From assembly GCA_016288315.1 (NCBI GenBank), contig JAEEYU010000010.1:1-49207 (forward strand): a stretch of 49,207 bases of DNA. The letters are read 5' to 3'. The position numbers and the translations under genes are program-made. The DNA is from Clostridiaceae bacterium. GTDB lineage: Bacteria; Bacillota; Clostridia; Oscillospirales; Acutalibacteraceae. Positions within the stretch are counted from its first letter, which is position 1, and the number at the start of each line of letters is the position of its first letter. Below, piece after piece: positions 15,680 through 24,426 of the stretch. The notes beneath the pieces were generated by a model. The model was not told the origin of the DNA. It did not search any database and was given only the letters and a program-made list of their open reading frames with translations.

Positions 15680-17152
15680 TCAATGCTTCAGAGAGTCAAT
15701 CATCGAGAAATGCTTTATGTAGAATTCTCTCGTCTTCGCGCCCGACGCTCCCAGCCCCACGGGGGTGCCGTGGTCGCCGCTCTGAACGGGTGCTGCATTC
15801 CACACGCCTTTTTCAATTTCGTCAACGTTTTCGCTCAGGTCGCAGTGGTTTTCGCCCGCAGGGTATAGTGCGCTCACAACGCTTACAAGCCCGTCGTTGT
15901 CAAACCAGCTCTCATCAACCGCAATTCCGCCCTTTGTTGTGCATTTGTAGTTTCCGAGCAGGTTTGCGCTTATTATCATTGAGGAGAATGTGCCGGGCTT
16001 TGCCGTGTATTTGCCCGATGCCGTCTTTGCAACCGTTGAATACGCGTATGAGAAATAGTATATTCCGTCAACCGTTTTTATTCTGCCGTTGAGCTTTGCC
16101 GCTCCGTCGGGCGACAGGTCATAAAAAGCGTGGTCGTTGTCCGCCTTTGTAACGGCTTCAATCGCCTGCGCCGCATTTTTGTATGTGTCTTTGCCGATTC
16201 CGAACTGACCGAGCATGAGGTTCAGATCATCCTCGCCGAGTCCCGATGCAGAAAGCAGCGAGAAAACGACCTTCACCATAAGGTCAACAGCATTGTCAAC
16301 ACCGAAGAGCTTGCCCACTCCTCCCGCAAGCTCCGTTAGCTGCGAGCCGTTATGCGGGGAGGCAAGAGTTGTCACGCTGAATATCCAATCCGCCTTGCCG
16401 CCGGTGAAAAGTGCGGATGTTTCTTTGCCGGTTGCCTTCATTTCGGCTTCGTCGCCGTTTGCCATAAGGGAGGCGAACACTCTCACCGTCTCGCCGCCGA
16501 AGGAGTGCCCGATAAGGTTAATCTTTGAGCGTTTGCTCCATTCGGGGAACATCGGCTCGGTGTATTCAATTCCGAAACGTTCGTGGTTGTGCGCCTTTGA
16601 GTGCGCCTCGCCGTAATCAACCCTTGTGCCCGTCAGCTGGGCATAGAGTTCACAGGCTCTGTCCCATGTTGATGAATACGGGCCGACCGTCGGCACAATA
16701 ACCTCGTAGCCCTTTTCTCTGAGGAACTGTGCGAGCGAGCCGGTTGTCGCTCCCCAGTAGTTTGCCGTTTTGCCCATTTCGGAGTTCTCGCCCCAGCCGC
16801 CCAGACCGTGCACGAGAACGTAGGTGTATTTTACGGGCTCGAATATCTCCGTCTTTTCACCCCAGAGCCCCGACTTTTTTCCTCCGCCCGAAAACCGGTC
16901 GGAGAAATGCAGAGCCGTGCCCGTTATTATCGCAATAACAAGCAGACTCGCGACTGCGGCAAGCAGAATTTTCATCCCCTCGCCCATCTGTTTTTTCGGC
17001 GGTTTTTCCGTTTCCGCTTCTTTGTATGACACTCCGTAAGGCGCAAACTCTTCTCCGGCCTGCGCGGCGGGTTCATCAACCTGCTCCGTCCCGGCTTCTG
17101 TTACGGGCTCTCTGCCGTCGGGTGTAAGTAATTCATTGTCGTCTTTATCCAC
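15680..17152 (-). CDS. Membrane-anchored lipase, alpha/beta hydrolase of the Staphylococcus/Geobacillus lipase type
   Basis: The 490-residue protein has a 60-residue acidic cytoplasmic N-terminus, one membrane segment (about residues 60-82) and an extracellular alpha/beta-hydrolase domain. The lipase signature VLVHGLGGWG (112-121) supplies the oxyanion hole, and the nucleophile is Ser217 in GHSFGG. The stretch from NYWG to TVDYGEAHS closely follows the Geobacillus/Staphylococcus lipases (family I.5/I.6), including VGPYSSTWDRACELYAQL. TLASPHNGS and a late FDNDGLV with a following GDHGTPVG probably contribute the acid and base. The start is GTG with GGAGG 7 bases upstream. It has its own promoter and no terminator before the 5S promoter. 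Confidence 0.85.
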   Translation of the reverse strand: MDKDDNELLTPDGREPVTEAGTEQVDEPAAQAGEEFAPYGVSYKEAETEKPPKKQMGEGMKILLAAVASLLVIAIITGTALHFSDRFSGGGKKSGLWGEKTEIFEPVKYTYVLVHGLGGWGENSEMGKTANYWGATTGSLAQFLREKGYEVIVPTVGPYSSTWDRACELYAQLTGTRVDYGEAHSKAHNHERFGIEYTEPMFPEWSKRSKINLIGHSFGGETVRVFASLMANGDEAEMKATGKETSALFTGGKADWIFSVTTLASPHNGSQLTELAGGVGKLFGVDNAVDLMVKVVFSLLSASGLGEDDLNLMLGQFGIGKDTYKNAAQAIEAVTKADNDHAFYDLSPDGAAKLNGRIKTVDGIYYFSYAYSTVAKTASGKYTAKPGTFSSMIISANLLGNYKCTTKGGIAVDESWFDNDGLVSVVSALYPAGENHCDLSENVDEIEKGVWNAAPVQSGDHGTPVGLGASGAKTREFYIKHFSMIDSLKH

Positions 17153-17193
17153 AGTTTTTCCTCCGTTCGGAATACAATTCTTCTGTCACGGAA

Positions 17194-17222
17194 ATTATAT
17201 ACTAAAAAAATATAATTTTCAA
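17194..17222 (-). promoter_or_regulatory. Promoter of the lipase gene
   Basis: Minus strand TTGAAA (17217-17222), 17-bp spacer, TATAAT (17194-17199), in the A/T-rich divergent region facing the rpe promoter. Confidence 0.75.
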
Positions 17223-17258
17223 CTTATATATTTATAATATATATCTATAACCTTTATA

Positions 17259-17288
17259 TTGACCTTAAAGGCGGCTGTGTGTTATACT
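17259..17288 (+). promoter_or_regulatory. Promoter of the rpe-rnf-fol operon
   Basis: TTGACC (17259-17264), 18-bp spacer, TATACT (17283-17288). It is the only good promoter seen ahead of the long plus-strand series that begins with rpe. Confidence 0.7.
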
Positions 17289-17325
17289 TGTTATATATTT
17301 CCGTGCGTGGAAGGAGCAAAGCGTT

Positions 17326-18003
17326 ATGCATAAAAATATTGTTTCACCGTCAGTTCTTGCGTGCGATTTTTCGCGTCTCGGCGAGGAGGCGTCAAAGGTT
17401 CTTGAAGGCGGAGCCGAATACCTTCACCTCGATGTCATGGACGGCTGCTTTGTGCCGAACATCTCATTCGGCGCCTGTGTAATTTCAAGCATCCGCCCTC
17501 TCTCATCCGCCGTTTTTGACGTTCACCTGATGATCGAAAACCCGCTTGACTACATTGAAGATTTTGCAAAGGCGGGCGCAGATATAATAACCTTCCACGT
17601 AGAAAGCTCCTCACCCGTTGATGAAACAATAGCAAAAATCGCGGCGTGCGGTTGCAAACCCTGCCTGTCAATAAAGCCCGCCACCCCGGCGGACGCCGTC
17701 TTCCCCTACCTCGACAAGCTTTCAATGGTGCTGGTAATGACCGTTGAGCCCGGCTTCGGCGGTCAGAAATATATGGAGGGCACGGAGCCCAAAATCACCG
17801 CCCTGCGCCGTGAGATTGAAAAGCGCGGTCTCGATGTTGACATTGAAGTTGACGGCGGAATCAACCCGCTCAATGCGGCAAGGTCATCCCTTGCGGGCGC
17901 AAACATCTTTGTTGCCGGCTCGGCTGTTTTCAAGGCGGAGAATCCCTCGTCTGCAATTTCCGAAATTCTCGGGGCGGCAGACGCCCACCCCTTTGCGGGA
18001 TAA
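17326..18003 (+). CDS. rpe: Ribulose-phosphate 3-epimerase
   Basis: Interconverts ribulose 5-phosphate and xylulose 5-phosphate in the pentose phosphate pathway. A 225-residue TIM barrel with HLDVMDGCFVPN (34-45, metal ligand and catalytic Asp36), DVHLMIENP, the phosphate-binding MTVEPGFGGQ and the second catalytic Asp in VDGGIN. AAGGAG is 10 bases before the ATG. It opens a plus-strand run of closely spaced genes through folK. Confidence 0.96.
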   Translation: MHKNIVSPSVLACDFSRLGEEASKVLEGGAEYLHLDVMDGCFVPNISFGACVISSIRPLSSAVFDVHLMIENPLDYIEDFAKAGADIITFHVESSSPVDETIAKIAACGCKPCLSIKPATPADAVFPYLDKLSMVLVMTVEPGFGGQKYMEGTEPKITALRREIEKRGLDVDIEVDGGINPLNAARSSLAGANIFVAGSAVFKAENPSSAISEILGAADAHPFAG

Positions 18004-18047
18004 GCCGCAGTATTCATAATTGATTAATTGATTCCGGAGGTCCCTTT

Positions 18048-19013
18048 TTGGCAGAACAAAAAAAGAAAAAAAGTCTGATTACCAAAAGTCAGTCATATTT
18101 CGGAGACTATCTCCTCATGCTCCTCGCTCTGTGCGTTCCCGCCGTCTATTACTGCGGGCGCAGGGCTGTATTCGTGTTGCTTGTCAGCGTCGGAACATCC
18201 GTCTTCTGCGACCTTACGGGCGGTCTTCTGTTTTATAACAAGATTCTTCTGCGCGACCTCTGCGCCGTATTCACGGGCACGGCAATCGCGCTTATGATGC
18301 CCCCGACGGTGCCTTACTATGTGCCCGCCCTTGCGAGCGCATTTGCAATTTTTGCCGTCAAGATTCCCTTCGGCGGTTCAATGAAGGTTCCCGTCGTTCC
18401 CGCCGCCGCGGGCTTTGCCTTTGTTACGGTATGCTTCCCCGGTGAAGTTTTCTCCTTCCCTGTTTCCGGCACCTCCGCCACGGGGCAGTTCGTCAGCGGC
18501 ACATCCCTTGCCGGCATGCTGCAAAAAAGTTCCTCAATGCACCTCGACCCCATAAGCGTCTCCGACATTCTCACGGGCAGCGTCTCCGGCCCCATGGGCA
18601 CCGCCTGTGCCGTTGTTCTGCTGGGCTGCGCCGTCTTTCTTCTGATCCGCAGACCGAAGGCGTTTATCGGCACGTTCGGCTTTGTTCTCGCCTGCGCCGT
18701 TCTTGCTCTCCTGTTTCCGAGAGTCAACACGGGAGCTCTCGCCTCGCTTATTCTTGAGGTCTGCTCCGGCTCCCTGCTCTTTGCGGCGGTGTTCTTCATA
18801 ACCGACCCCGCAACCTCACCGAGAAACCCCGTTTACGCCCTTTTATACGGCGTTTATTCCGGTGCTTTATGTATGATTACAAGATACTTCGGTATTTATG
18901 AAGAGAGTGTCTGCTTCGCGGTTATTATTGCCAACTGCTCCTGGCCTGCAGTGCAGAATCTGCTCGATAAAATCTCCGAAAACGGCAAAGGCCGTCAGAA
19001 GGAGGTGCAGTGA
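18048..19013 (+). CDS. RnfD/NqrB-like membrane subunit
   Basis: RnfD/NqrB is a flavin-bearing membrane subunit of ion-pumping ferredoxin:NAD+ or NADH:quinone complexes. The 321-residue protein has about nine hydrophobic segments. GTSATGQ (141-147) resembles the S/T-x-A-T motif whose threonine (here Thr145) carries covalent FMN, and ITDPATSPRNP (251-261) matches the conserved MATDPVTSP block. The late FGIYEESVCFAVIIANCSWP corresponds to the usual FGGYPEG region but is diverged. The start is TTG with GGAGG 7 bases upstream. It is followed with overlap by the E-like gene. No C, G or B subunit and no ApbE flavin transferase are in the window. Confidence 0.82.
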   Translation: MAEQKKKKSLITKSQSYFGDYLLMLLALCVPAVYYCGRRAVFVLLVSVGTSVFCDLTGGLLFYNKILLRDLCAVFTGTAIALMMPPTVPYYVPALASAFAIFAVKIPFGGSMKVPVVPAAAGFAFVTVCFPGEVFSFPVSGTSATGQFVSGTSLAGMLQKSSSMHLDPISVSDILTGSVSGPMGTACAVVLLGCAVFLLIRRPKAFIGTFGFVLACAVLALLFPRVNTGALASLILEVCSGSLLFAAVFFITDPATSPRNPVYALLYGVYSGALCMITRYFGIYEESVCFAVIIANCSWPAVQNLLDKISENGKGRQKEVQ

Positions 19014-20083
19014 TGGCTCAGCAGACAAACGTTAAAGACAACATCCTTCTGCGGGGCGCCGTCATTTTCAACCCCGTTTTCATTCAGCTGGCGGGCATCT
19101 GTATTGCCGCCGCCGCTTCGACGGACGTTATCACCGCACTCATTTTCTTCATAGTGTTTACTGTTGACACGGTCGTGTGCTGCTTCCTTGCCAGCCTGCT
19201 TTTCAAGCGCCTGCCGAGGTGGCTGCGCGTTGCCCTTTACCTGATTATCGGCGCGGGCTGCATCTTCCCGTTTGCATATTTCGCCGAAAAAACGGGAATT
19301 TCCTTAAACGCCCGTATGCAGCTTTATCTGCCCCTTCTTGCGGTAAACTCCGTAACCTCCGTTCACTGCGAGCAGTTTGCAGTTAAAAACCCGGTCGGCA
19401 AATCCGTTGAAGACGCCTTCGCCGTGAGCGTCGGTTTCGGCGCGGTTATGCTCATTCTCGGCATAATCCGCGAGATTTTCGGCAACGGCACATTTGCGGG
19501 GCTCGACCTCGGGCTTGACATCCGCCTGAGCGGTCTGCTTATGCCCTTCGGCGCCTTCGTCATTCTCGGCTACCTCGCCATGGTTCTCAAGTGGTATATC
19601 AACAAATACCGCCCCGAGTTCAACGAGAAAACCGCCGTTAAAATCAAAAACACCAAGGTCGGTCTTCGCAGATATGAAGACGGTGAGCAAGCCCCCGCCG
19701 CACAGCACGGCGGCGGTGATGAAAGCATAACCGAAATGGAATTCCTCTTCGGCAACGAGCCCGAGGAGTTTGAAATATTCACGGAGTTCTGGTCGCCCGG
19801 CGTGATTACCGCGCGCGACATCGTCACGGATATGGAAAACCTCAGCAAAGAGCACGAGCAGTTCAGCAGCGAAACCGACAGACGCGTTGAGGAGCTGTTC
19901 ACAAATATGGACTCAACCATAGATTTCGAGGCGTTTGAAGCCGTCGCTCCCGAGCCGGAAACGCAGACGCCCCCGCAGGAGGATTTCTTCGCAGCCGGCT
20001 TTGAAGAATACGAAGACGACGAAAGCGAAGAAGATGAAAGCTCCTCCGTCGAAAATGAAAGTGAAGAGGAGGGCGATGATTGA
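19013..20083 (+). CDS. RnfE/NqrD-like membrane subunit with a long acidic C-terminal tail
   Basis: RnfE/NqrD pairs with RnfA/NqrE to hold an intramembrane [2Fe-2S] centre. This protein keeps the family start (GAVIFNPVFIQLAGIC, Cys30) and the later KNPVGKSVEDAF and IIREIFGNG blocks. The second family cysteine, in the VNC segment, is replaced by Ser113, with an extra Cys119. After about residue 200 there is a 155-residue hydrophilic tail, very rich in Asp and Glu and ending in a run such as EEYEDDESEEDESSS, absent from the roughly 200-residue family. The ATG at 19013 follows GGAGG by 7 bases and overlaps the D-like stop (TGATG). Confidence 0.8.
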   Translation: MAQQTNVKDNILLRGAVIFNPVFIQLAGICIAAAASTDVITALIFFIVFTVDTVVCCFLASLLFKRLPRWLRVALYLIIGAGCIFPFAYFAEKTGISLNARMQLYLPLLAVNSVTSVHCEQFAVKNPVGKSVEDAFAVSVGFGAVMLILGIIREIFGNGTFAGLDLGLDIRLSGLLMPFGAFVILGYLAMVLKWYINKYRPEFNEKTAVKIKNTKVGLRRYEDGEQAPAAQHGGGDESITEMEFLFGNEPEEFEIFTEFWSPGVITARDIVTDMENLSKEHEQFSSETDRRVEELFTNMDSTIDFEAFEAVAPEPETQTPPQEDFFAAGFEEYEDDESEEDESSSVENESEEEGDD

Positions 20084-20084
20084 T

Positions 20085-20678
20085 ATGAACATATTCAGCG
20101 ACCTTATGATAACCGCCCTCTACACAGCATTTTTCCAGAACCTCGTTCTCTCGTTTGCCTACGGTTCAAGCGAGGCGGTGCGTATCTCTTTAAAGCCGCG
20201 CACCTTCGGTATGTTTACGGCAATGATTTCGGGCTTCTCGGTAATATCGGGCGCAATATGCCTGCCGATTGACCGCCTGCCCTCCGTCATAGCACTGCCT
20301 GACTCCGTTCACGCCCTTGTTTATGCGGGTGTTCTCGCGGCGGTTTACATCACGGCGGCAGTCATTCTCAAAACAATCTTCCGTGTCTCCGACCACTTCC
20401 TCACAAACCTCGGCATTGCGGCTCTCAACACCCTCGTTCTCGCAATTCCGTTCATCAACCGCAGGAGCGCCTATTCCTTTGCGGCAAGTCTCGGCTCCGG
20501 TCTCGGCGCAGGCGTCGCCTTCGTTGTCGCCGCCGCCCTTCTTGCCTCCGGCGTTCACAGAATGTCCGAGAACAAAGAGATTCCCCAGGTTTTCAAGGGC
20601 ACTCCCGTCCTGTTCCTTTATATCAGTTTACTGTCGCTCGGCTTTGCGGCATTCTCGGGCAACTCCATCTTCTCATAA
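20085..20678 (+). CDS. RnfA/NqrE-like membrane subunit lacking the cluster cysteines
   Basis: A 197-residue protein with six predicted membrane segments, aligning with RnfA/NqrE from the FFQNLVLSFAYG start to the PFINRR region. In the family the first helix ends in G-x-C; here it is GSSEAV (Ser29 in place of Cys). The second cysteine, normally in an N-C-A motif, is Thr in ALNTLVLAIPF. The canonical cluster therefore cannot form. The start is taken at 20085 (AGGAGGG ends 11 bases upstream); an ATG at 20076 is in frame but only 2 bases from that site. It lies just after the E-like stop. Confidence 0.76.
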   Translation: MNIFSDLMITALYTAFFQNLVLSFAYGSSEAVRISLKPRTFGMFTAMISGFSVISGAICLPIDRLPSVIALPDSVHALVYAGVLAAVYITAAVILKTIFRVSDHFLTNLGIAALNTLVLAIPFINRRSAYSFAASLGSGLGAGVAFVVAAALLASGVHRMSENKEIPQVFKGTPVLFLYISLLSLGFAAFSGNSIFS

Positions 20679-20691
20679 GCGAGGCACTGCT

Positions 20692-20913
20692 ATGAAGCGT
20701 AAAACAATCAAAAGGGCAATACGCCCCTCCGAGCGGGAAAGCATAACGGAGTTTTCAACCTCCTTCGGCTCGGGCAGAGAATACGAAATGCGTATGAAGC
20801 GCAGGAAGATTCTCGGCATAATCCTCACTGTCATAATAACCGTCCTTCTCATCACCGCCGGCTATTTTGTGACGGAGACTTTAATTAACATCTCGGAACT
20901 TCCCCCACAGTAA
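20692..20913 (+). CDS. Small single-pass membrane protein
   Basis: A 73-residue protein with a basic, charged N-terminal half (MKRKTIKRAIRPSERES...) and one membrane segment at about residues 42-63 (ILGIILTVIITVLLITAGYF), then a short tail ending SELPPQ. It lies 13 bases after the RnfA-like stop and 12 bases before the LCP-like gene, so it is embedded in the operon. No family is recognised. The basic N-terminus predicts that it faces the cytoplasm. Its genetic position suggests a partner of the Rnf-like proteins or of the LCP-like protein, which is inference only. Confidence 0.72.
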   Translation: MKRKTIKRAIRPSERESITEFSTSFGSGREYEMRMKRRKILGIILTVIITVLLITAGYFVTETLINISELPPQ

Positions 20914-20925
20914 CGGAGCAGAAAT

Positions 20926-21813
20926 ATGAAAGAAAACAGACCCGAACAGCGGATAAAATTCCGCACCAGAAAACAGAGTGAATCAAAAAGCTTGCGCAGG
21001 TTCACTCTCATACTTGTTGCCGTTCTTGTTTTCGGCGGAGCGCTCTCGGTGCTTATCTTCCTGAAAAACTATCACTTTGATTTGTCGGAGGTTTTCGAGG
21101 GCTCCCGCGAAAAGCAGGAGGAAACAACAACCGCCCCCGCGCCGCTCAATATAAAAAACATCAACACCGACATTCTCGTTTTCTGCGGCCCCGACGACCG
21201 CAGCCGCATGGATTTCATCTCGCTTGTCAAGGTTAAAATGCCCGAAAACACCTTTACCGTTTTCAGCTTTTCACCCTCCGAAAAGGCGGATTACTCCGAC
21301 CCTTCGACAGCTCTCGCCCAGGTTTATCACGACAGGGGCATTGACGCCCTGAAAGCGGCGGTTGCCCGGTATTCGGGCGTAACCCCCGACAAATATGTCT
21401 GCTTCAACGACACCGCCTTCAAGGTCATCGCCGACAGATACGGTCCATACAAGCTGACCGTTGACCCCGGCGTTGAATACAAGGGCAGTGATTTCGTTTT
21501 CATTCTGCCGAAGGGCAGACACACCATGGGCGGCGACATGCTTCTCAAATATATACGCTGCCTGCCCTCAATCGATTTTTCACGCGCCATGATAACCCAG
21601 TCCGACATAATCAAAATGATTCTCACCCAGGCGCTCATTCCCGAAAACTCCGGCAACCTCATAAACAGCTACTCCTCCCTCGCAAACCACCTCACAACCG
21701 ACATTTCCATTGTTGATTTCTCCGCCGCAGCCGACAGCATCAAGGCGATGATTGACAGTGAAGATATCCGATACGCAACCGTCACAACGGCGGCGGAATA
21801 CATTGAGAATTAA
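20926..21813 (+). CDS. LytR-CpsA-Psr (LCP)-like membrane protein, divergent
   Basis: LCP enzymes attach teichoic acids or polysaccharides to peptidoglycan. This 295-residue protein has a basic cytoplasmic start, one membrane segment (about 26-46), a Thr/Glu-rich linker and an LCP-like domain. TDILVFCGPDDRSRMDFISLV matches the family start; VTPDKYVCFNDTAFKVIADRYGPYKLTV matches the ID-x-YV...VDALGGV region; MLLKYIRCLPSIDFSRAMITQ matches the AL-x-Y-x-R...D-x-x-R-x-x-RQ block. The usual SIPRDT segment, whose Arg and Asp bind the lipid pyrophosphate, reads FSFSPSEK. Transferase activity is therefore doubtful. It lies between the small membrane protein and the transglutaminase-like gene. Confidence 0.66.
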   Translation: MKENRPEQRIKFRTRKQSESKSLRRFTLILVAVLVFGGALSVLIFLKNYHFDLSEVFEGSREKQEETTTAPAPLNIKNINTDILVFCGPDDRSRMDFISLVKVKMPENTFTVFSFSPSEKADYSDPSTALAQVYHDRGIDALKAAVARYSGVTPDKYVCFNDTAFKVIADRYGPYKLTVDPGVEYKGSDFVFILPKGRHTMGGDMLLKYIRCLPSIDFSRAMITQSDIIKMILTQALIPENSGNLINSYSSLANHLTTDISIVDFSAAADSIKAMIDSEDIRYATVTTAAEYIEN

Positions 21814-21816
21814 ACT

Positions 21817-23037
21817 ATGAAATTCAAAATTACCGCAGCGGTTATCGCCGTTATTCTGTTTGCCGTTATATTAAAGGCAATCGGCGATTCCGACTTAATC
21901 ACAATAGAAGACAATGTCTCGAGAGCGCAGCGCACCGTTGAATACTCAGCCCCCGCTTCGGGGAGCGGAGATTCCTCTGTTGCTTATTCAATACCGCCTC
22001 AGACAGACGGTGCGGGCAGCCCGTTCAAATATTATTATTTCCGCCTTAATGAAACCGAAAAAAAGGCATACGACAACCTCATCGAAAAAATCTACAATAT
22101 GCCCGAACGCGTGCGTATTCCGTCGCTGCGGCAGGATGAACTCAACAACGTTTTCGAGGCGCTTCTCTATGACAACCCGGACCTGTTTTTTGTCAGCACA
22201 AAATGCACGCAGATTTCAGTCGGCTCCCTCGCCTATATGTCGCTCGAATACCGTATGTCGCAAAGCGGATACAAGGCGGCAAAGGCAAAGATAGACGCCG
22301 TGTGCGACAAGCTTGTTTCATCCCTGACCGACCCTCGCAACGAGTGGCAGACGGAGCTTGAAATTCACAACGCCTTAGTCGATATGCTTGAATACAAGTT
22401 TTCAAACGAGCCCGACGATTTCTCCACCGTTTACGGAGCGCTCGTCAACGGCGAAGCGTCCTGCGAGGGCTACTCAAAGGCGGTCAAATACATCTTCGAC
22501 CGTCTCGGCATCGAGTCATACGTTGTGGCAGGCAGAGCGACCGACACCGACGGCACGTCGGAAGCGCACATGTGGAACATCGTGAGAATAAACGGCACCT
22601 ACTGCCAGCTCGACGTCACCTGGGACGACCCCGTCAAAAGCAGCTGGCGCACCTACGGCTATTTCAACCTGACCGACGAGCAGATAAACTACGACCACGG
22701 CAGCTGGCATTTTGATTACGACTGCACAAGCGTCAGCCAGAGCTATTATGCCGTATCCGGGCTTTATTTTAACTCATACAGCGAGGGCGACAACGACAAT
22801 CTCGCAAAAGCGGTTGCAAAGCAGATTGAAGGCGGCGCCGATGCCATTGAACTGCGTTTTGCCTCCGCCTCCGCCTACAACGCCGGCCGCAGAACGCTCA
22901 CAGAAGGTCAGAACATTTACGACGTTCTTTACAAAGCAAAAAAATACGGGAGTGTCAGGAATTTTTCCCACACCTCCCTTACATATTCCGAAAGCGACAC
23001 AACCTATATAATGACATTTTTCCTCAACTTTGAATAA
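21817..23037 (+). CDS. Membrane-anchored transglutaminase-like protein
   Basis: A 406-residue protein with an N-terminal membrane anchor or signal (residues 5-22) and a transglutaminase-like (papain-fold) domain. The triad is readable: Cys216 in [11 protein letters not shown], His251 in AHMWNIV and Asp266 in DVTWDDP. Extracellular members in Clostridia are presumed to act on cell-wall or surface proteins as proteases or cross-linkers. A helical N-terminal region (about 75-200) and a C-terminal region (about 300-406) flank the domain. It follows the LCP-like gene by 3 bases with a weak ribosome binding site, so it is probably translationally coupled. folE begins 10 bases after it. Confidence 0.82.
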   Translation: MKFKITAAVIAVILFAVILKAIGDSDLITIEDNVSRAQRTVEYSAPASGSGDSSVAYSIPPQTDGAGSPFKYYYFRLNETEKKAYDNLIEKIYNMPERVRIPSLRQDELNNVFEALLYDNPDLFFVSTKCTQISVGSLAYMSLEYRMSQSGYKAAKAKIDAVCDKLVSSLTDPRNEWQTELEIHNALVDMLEYKFSNEPDDFSTVYGALVNGEASCEGYSKAVKYIFDRLGIESYVVAGRATDTDGTSEAHMWNIVRINGTYCQLDVTWDDPVKSSWRTYGYFNLTDEQINYDHGSWHFDYDCTSVSQSYYAVSGLYFNSYSEGDNDNLAKAVAKQIEGGADAIELRFASASAYNAGRRTLTEGQNIYDVLYKAKKYGSVRNFSHTSLTYSESDTTYIMTFFLNFE

Positions 23038-23047
23038 GGAGAACGCT

Positions 23048-23614
23048 ATGGACAGAGAAAGAATAGAAGCAGCCGTCAGAGAAATACTTGCGGCAGTCGG
23101 CGAAGACCCCGACCGCGAGGGTCTTGTTGAAACCCCCGCCAGAGTTGCGAGAATGTATGAGGAGATTTTTTCGGGGCTCACCGACGACCCGAAAAGGCAC
23201 CTCAAATTCTTTGATGAAAACGGCAATGATGAGATGGTAGTCGTGCGCGACATTCCGCTTTACTCAATGTGCGAGCACCACCTTCTTCCCTTTATGGGCA
23301 AGGCGCATATCGCCTACATCCCCTCCGACGGCAAGGTCATCGGGCTTTCAAAGCTTGCGAGAATAGTTGACACCTTCGCACGCCGCCCTCAGCTTCAGGA
23401 GCGTCTGACCGCCCAGATAGCCGACTTTCTCAACGATGAGATGTCGCCTCTCGGCGTGGCTGTTGTCATCGAGGCGGAACATCTCTGTATGACAATGCGC
23501 GGCGCAAAGGCGTCCGGCGCGCAGACACGCACCTCGGCGCTGCGCGGGCTTATGCGCTCCGACGCGCGCACAAGGTCCGAAGCAATGTCTCTTCTCAGGG
23601 GAGGCAACGACTGA
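23048..23614 (+). CDS. folE: GTP cyclohydrolase I
   Basis: First step of folate synthesis: GTP to 7,8-dihydroneopterin triphosphate. A 188-residue protein with zinc ligands Cys75 and His78 in MCEHHLLPF and Cys147 in EHLCMTMRG, and the [12 protein letters not shown]-terminal signature. I chose the ATG at 23048, preceded 6-7 bases upstream by AAGGAG, over an in-frame TTG at 23030 lying inside the previous gene. The stop overlaps the folP start (TGATG). Confidence 0.97.
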   Translation: MDRERIEAAVREILAAVGEDPDREGLVETPARVARMYEEIFSGLTDDPKRHLKFFDENGNDEMVVVRDIPLYSMCEHHLLPFMGKAHIAYIPSDGKVIGLSKLARIVDTFARRPQLQERLTAQIADFLNDEMSPLGVAVVIEAEHLCMTMRGAKASGAQTRTSALRGLMRSDARTRSEAMSLLRGGND

Positions 23615-24420
23615 TGCCCGTTCTGCCTGCCGGAAACCGCACGCTCATTATGGGCATAGTCAATGTAACGCCCGATTCCTTTTCGGACGGCGGCGATTAT
23701 TATGATGCAAAAAAAGCGGTCCTCCGCGCCCGTGAAATGGTTGAAGAGGGCGCGGATATAATAGATTTCGGCGCAAATTCAACCCGTCCCGGCTCCGTCG
23801 CCGTCAGTGAGAGCGAAGAACTTTCGCGCCTTGCTCCCGTCTTTGAAGAGCTCGGCAAAAACGCGGATATACTCATATCAGTTGACACCTTTTACACAGG
23901 TGTCGCCGCCTTCTGCCTTGAAAAAGGAACAAAAATCATAAACGATGTCAGCGGCACATTCAACAAAGACACAGCCGCTCTGTGCAAGCAGAACGGAGCC
24001 GCCCTCGTCGTCACGCACAACCCCGAAAATGCGGCAGCTGAGGTCAGCTATCCCGACGGTGTCACGGCGGACATACGCAGATTTTTTCTCGACTGCATCG
24101 AAAAAGCGGCTGCGTTGAACTTCCCGCTTGAAAACCTCATTCTCGACCCCGGCATCGGTTTTTCAAAAAGCAGAGAGGATGACATCGAAGTTCTTCGCAA
24201 TATGCAGTGGCTTAAAATGCGCCCCTGCCCGCTTCTTTGCGGCGTGTCAAGAAAACGGGTAACCGCCTTTGACGGCAATTCCCCGAAAGAGAGAGATTAC
24301 TCCACCTGCGCCGCAAACACAGCGGCAATCTCGGGCGGAGCAGATATAATAAGAGTTCACAACGTTCAGGCGGCAAAGGGCGTGTGCGCCGTTGCCGACA
24401 AAATCTATCGCAACAGGTAA
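23614..24420 (+). CDS. folP: Dihydropteroate synthase
   Basis: Joins 6-hydroxymethyl-dihydropterin pyrophosphate to p-aminobenzoate. A 268-residue TIM barrel. Motif 1 is MGIVNVTPDSFSDGG (13-27), motif 2 is IDFGANSTRPGS (usually DIGGESTRPG, so the Glu is Asn here), then ILDPGIGFSKS and the C-terminal RVHNV block. It overlaps folE by one base and is followed 6 bases later by folB. Confidence 0.96.
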   Translation: MPVLPAGNRTLIMGIVNVTPDSFSDGGDYYDAKKAVLRAREMVEEGADIIDFGANSTRPGSVAVSESEELSRLAPVFEELGKNADILISVDTFYTGVAAFCLEKGTKIINDVSGTFNKDTAALCKQNGAALVVTHNPENAAAEVSYPDGVTADIRRFFLDCIEKAAALNFPLENLILDPGIGFSKSREDDIEVLRNMQWLKMRPCPLLCGVSRKRVTAFDGNSPKERDYSTCAANTAAISGGADIIRVHNVQAAKGVCAVADKIYRNR

Positions 24421-24426
24421 ATTGTT

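Noticed and set aside
15584..17160. Remnant of a 16S-23S rRNA operon next to the 5S gene
   Set aside because: The flanking sequence is a normal lipase gene up to 31 bases from the 5S promoter; no rRNA sequence was recognised.
22985..23060. Tetrahydrofolate riboswitch ahead of folE
   Set aside because: Only 10 bases separate folE from the previous gene; there is no room for an aptamer.
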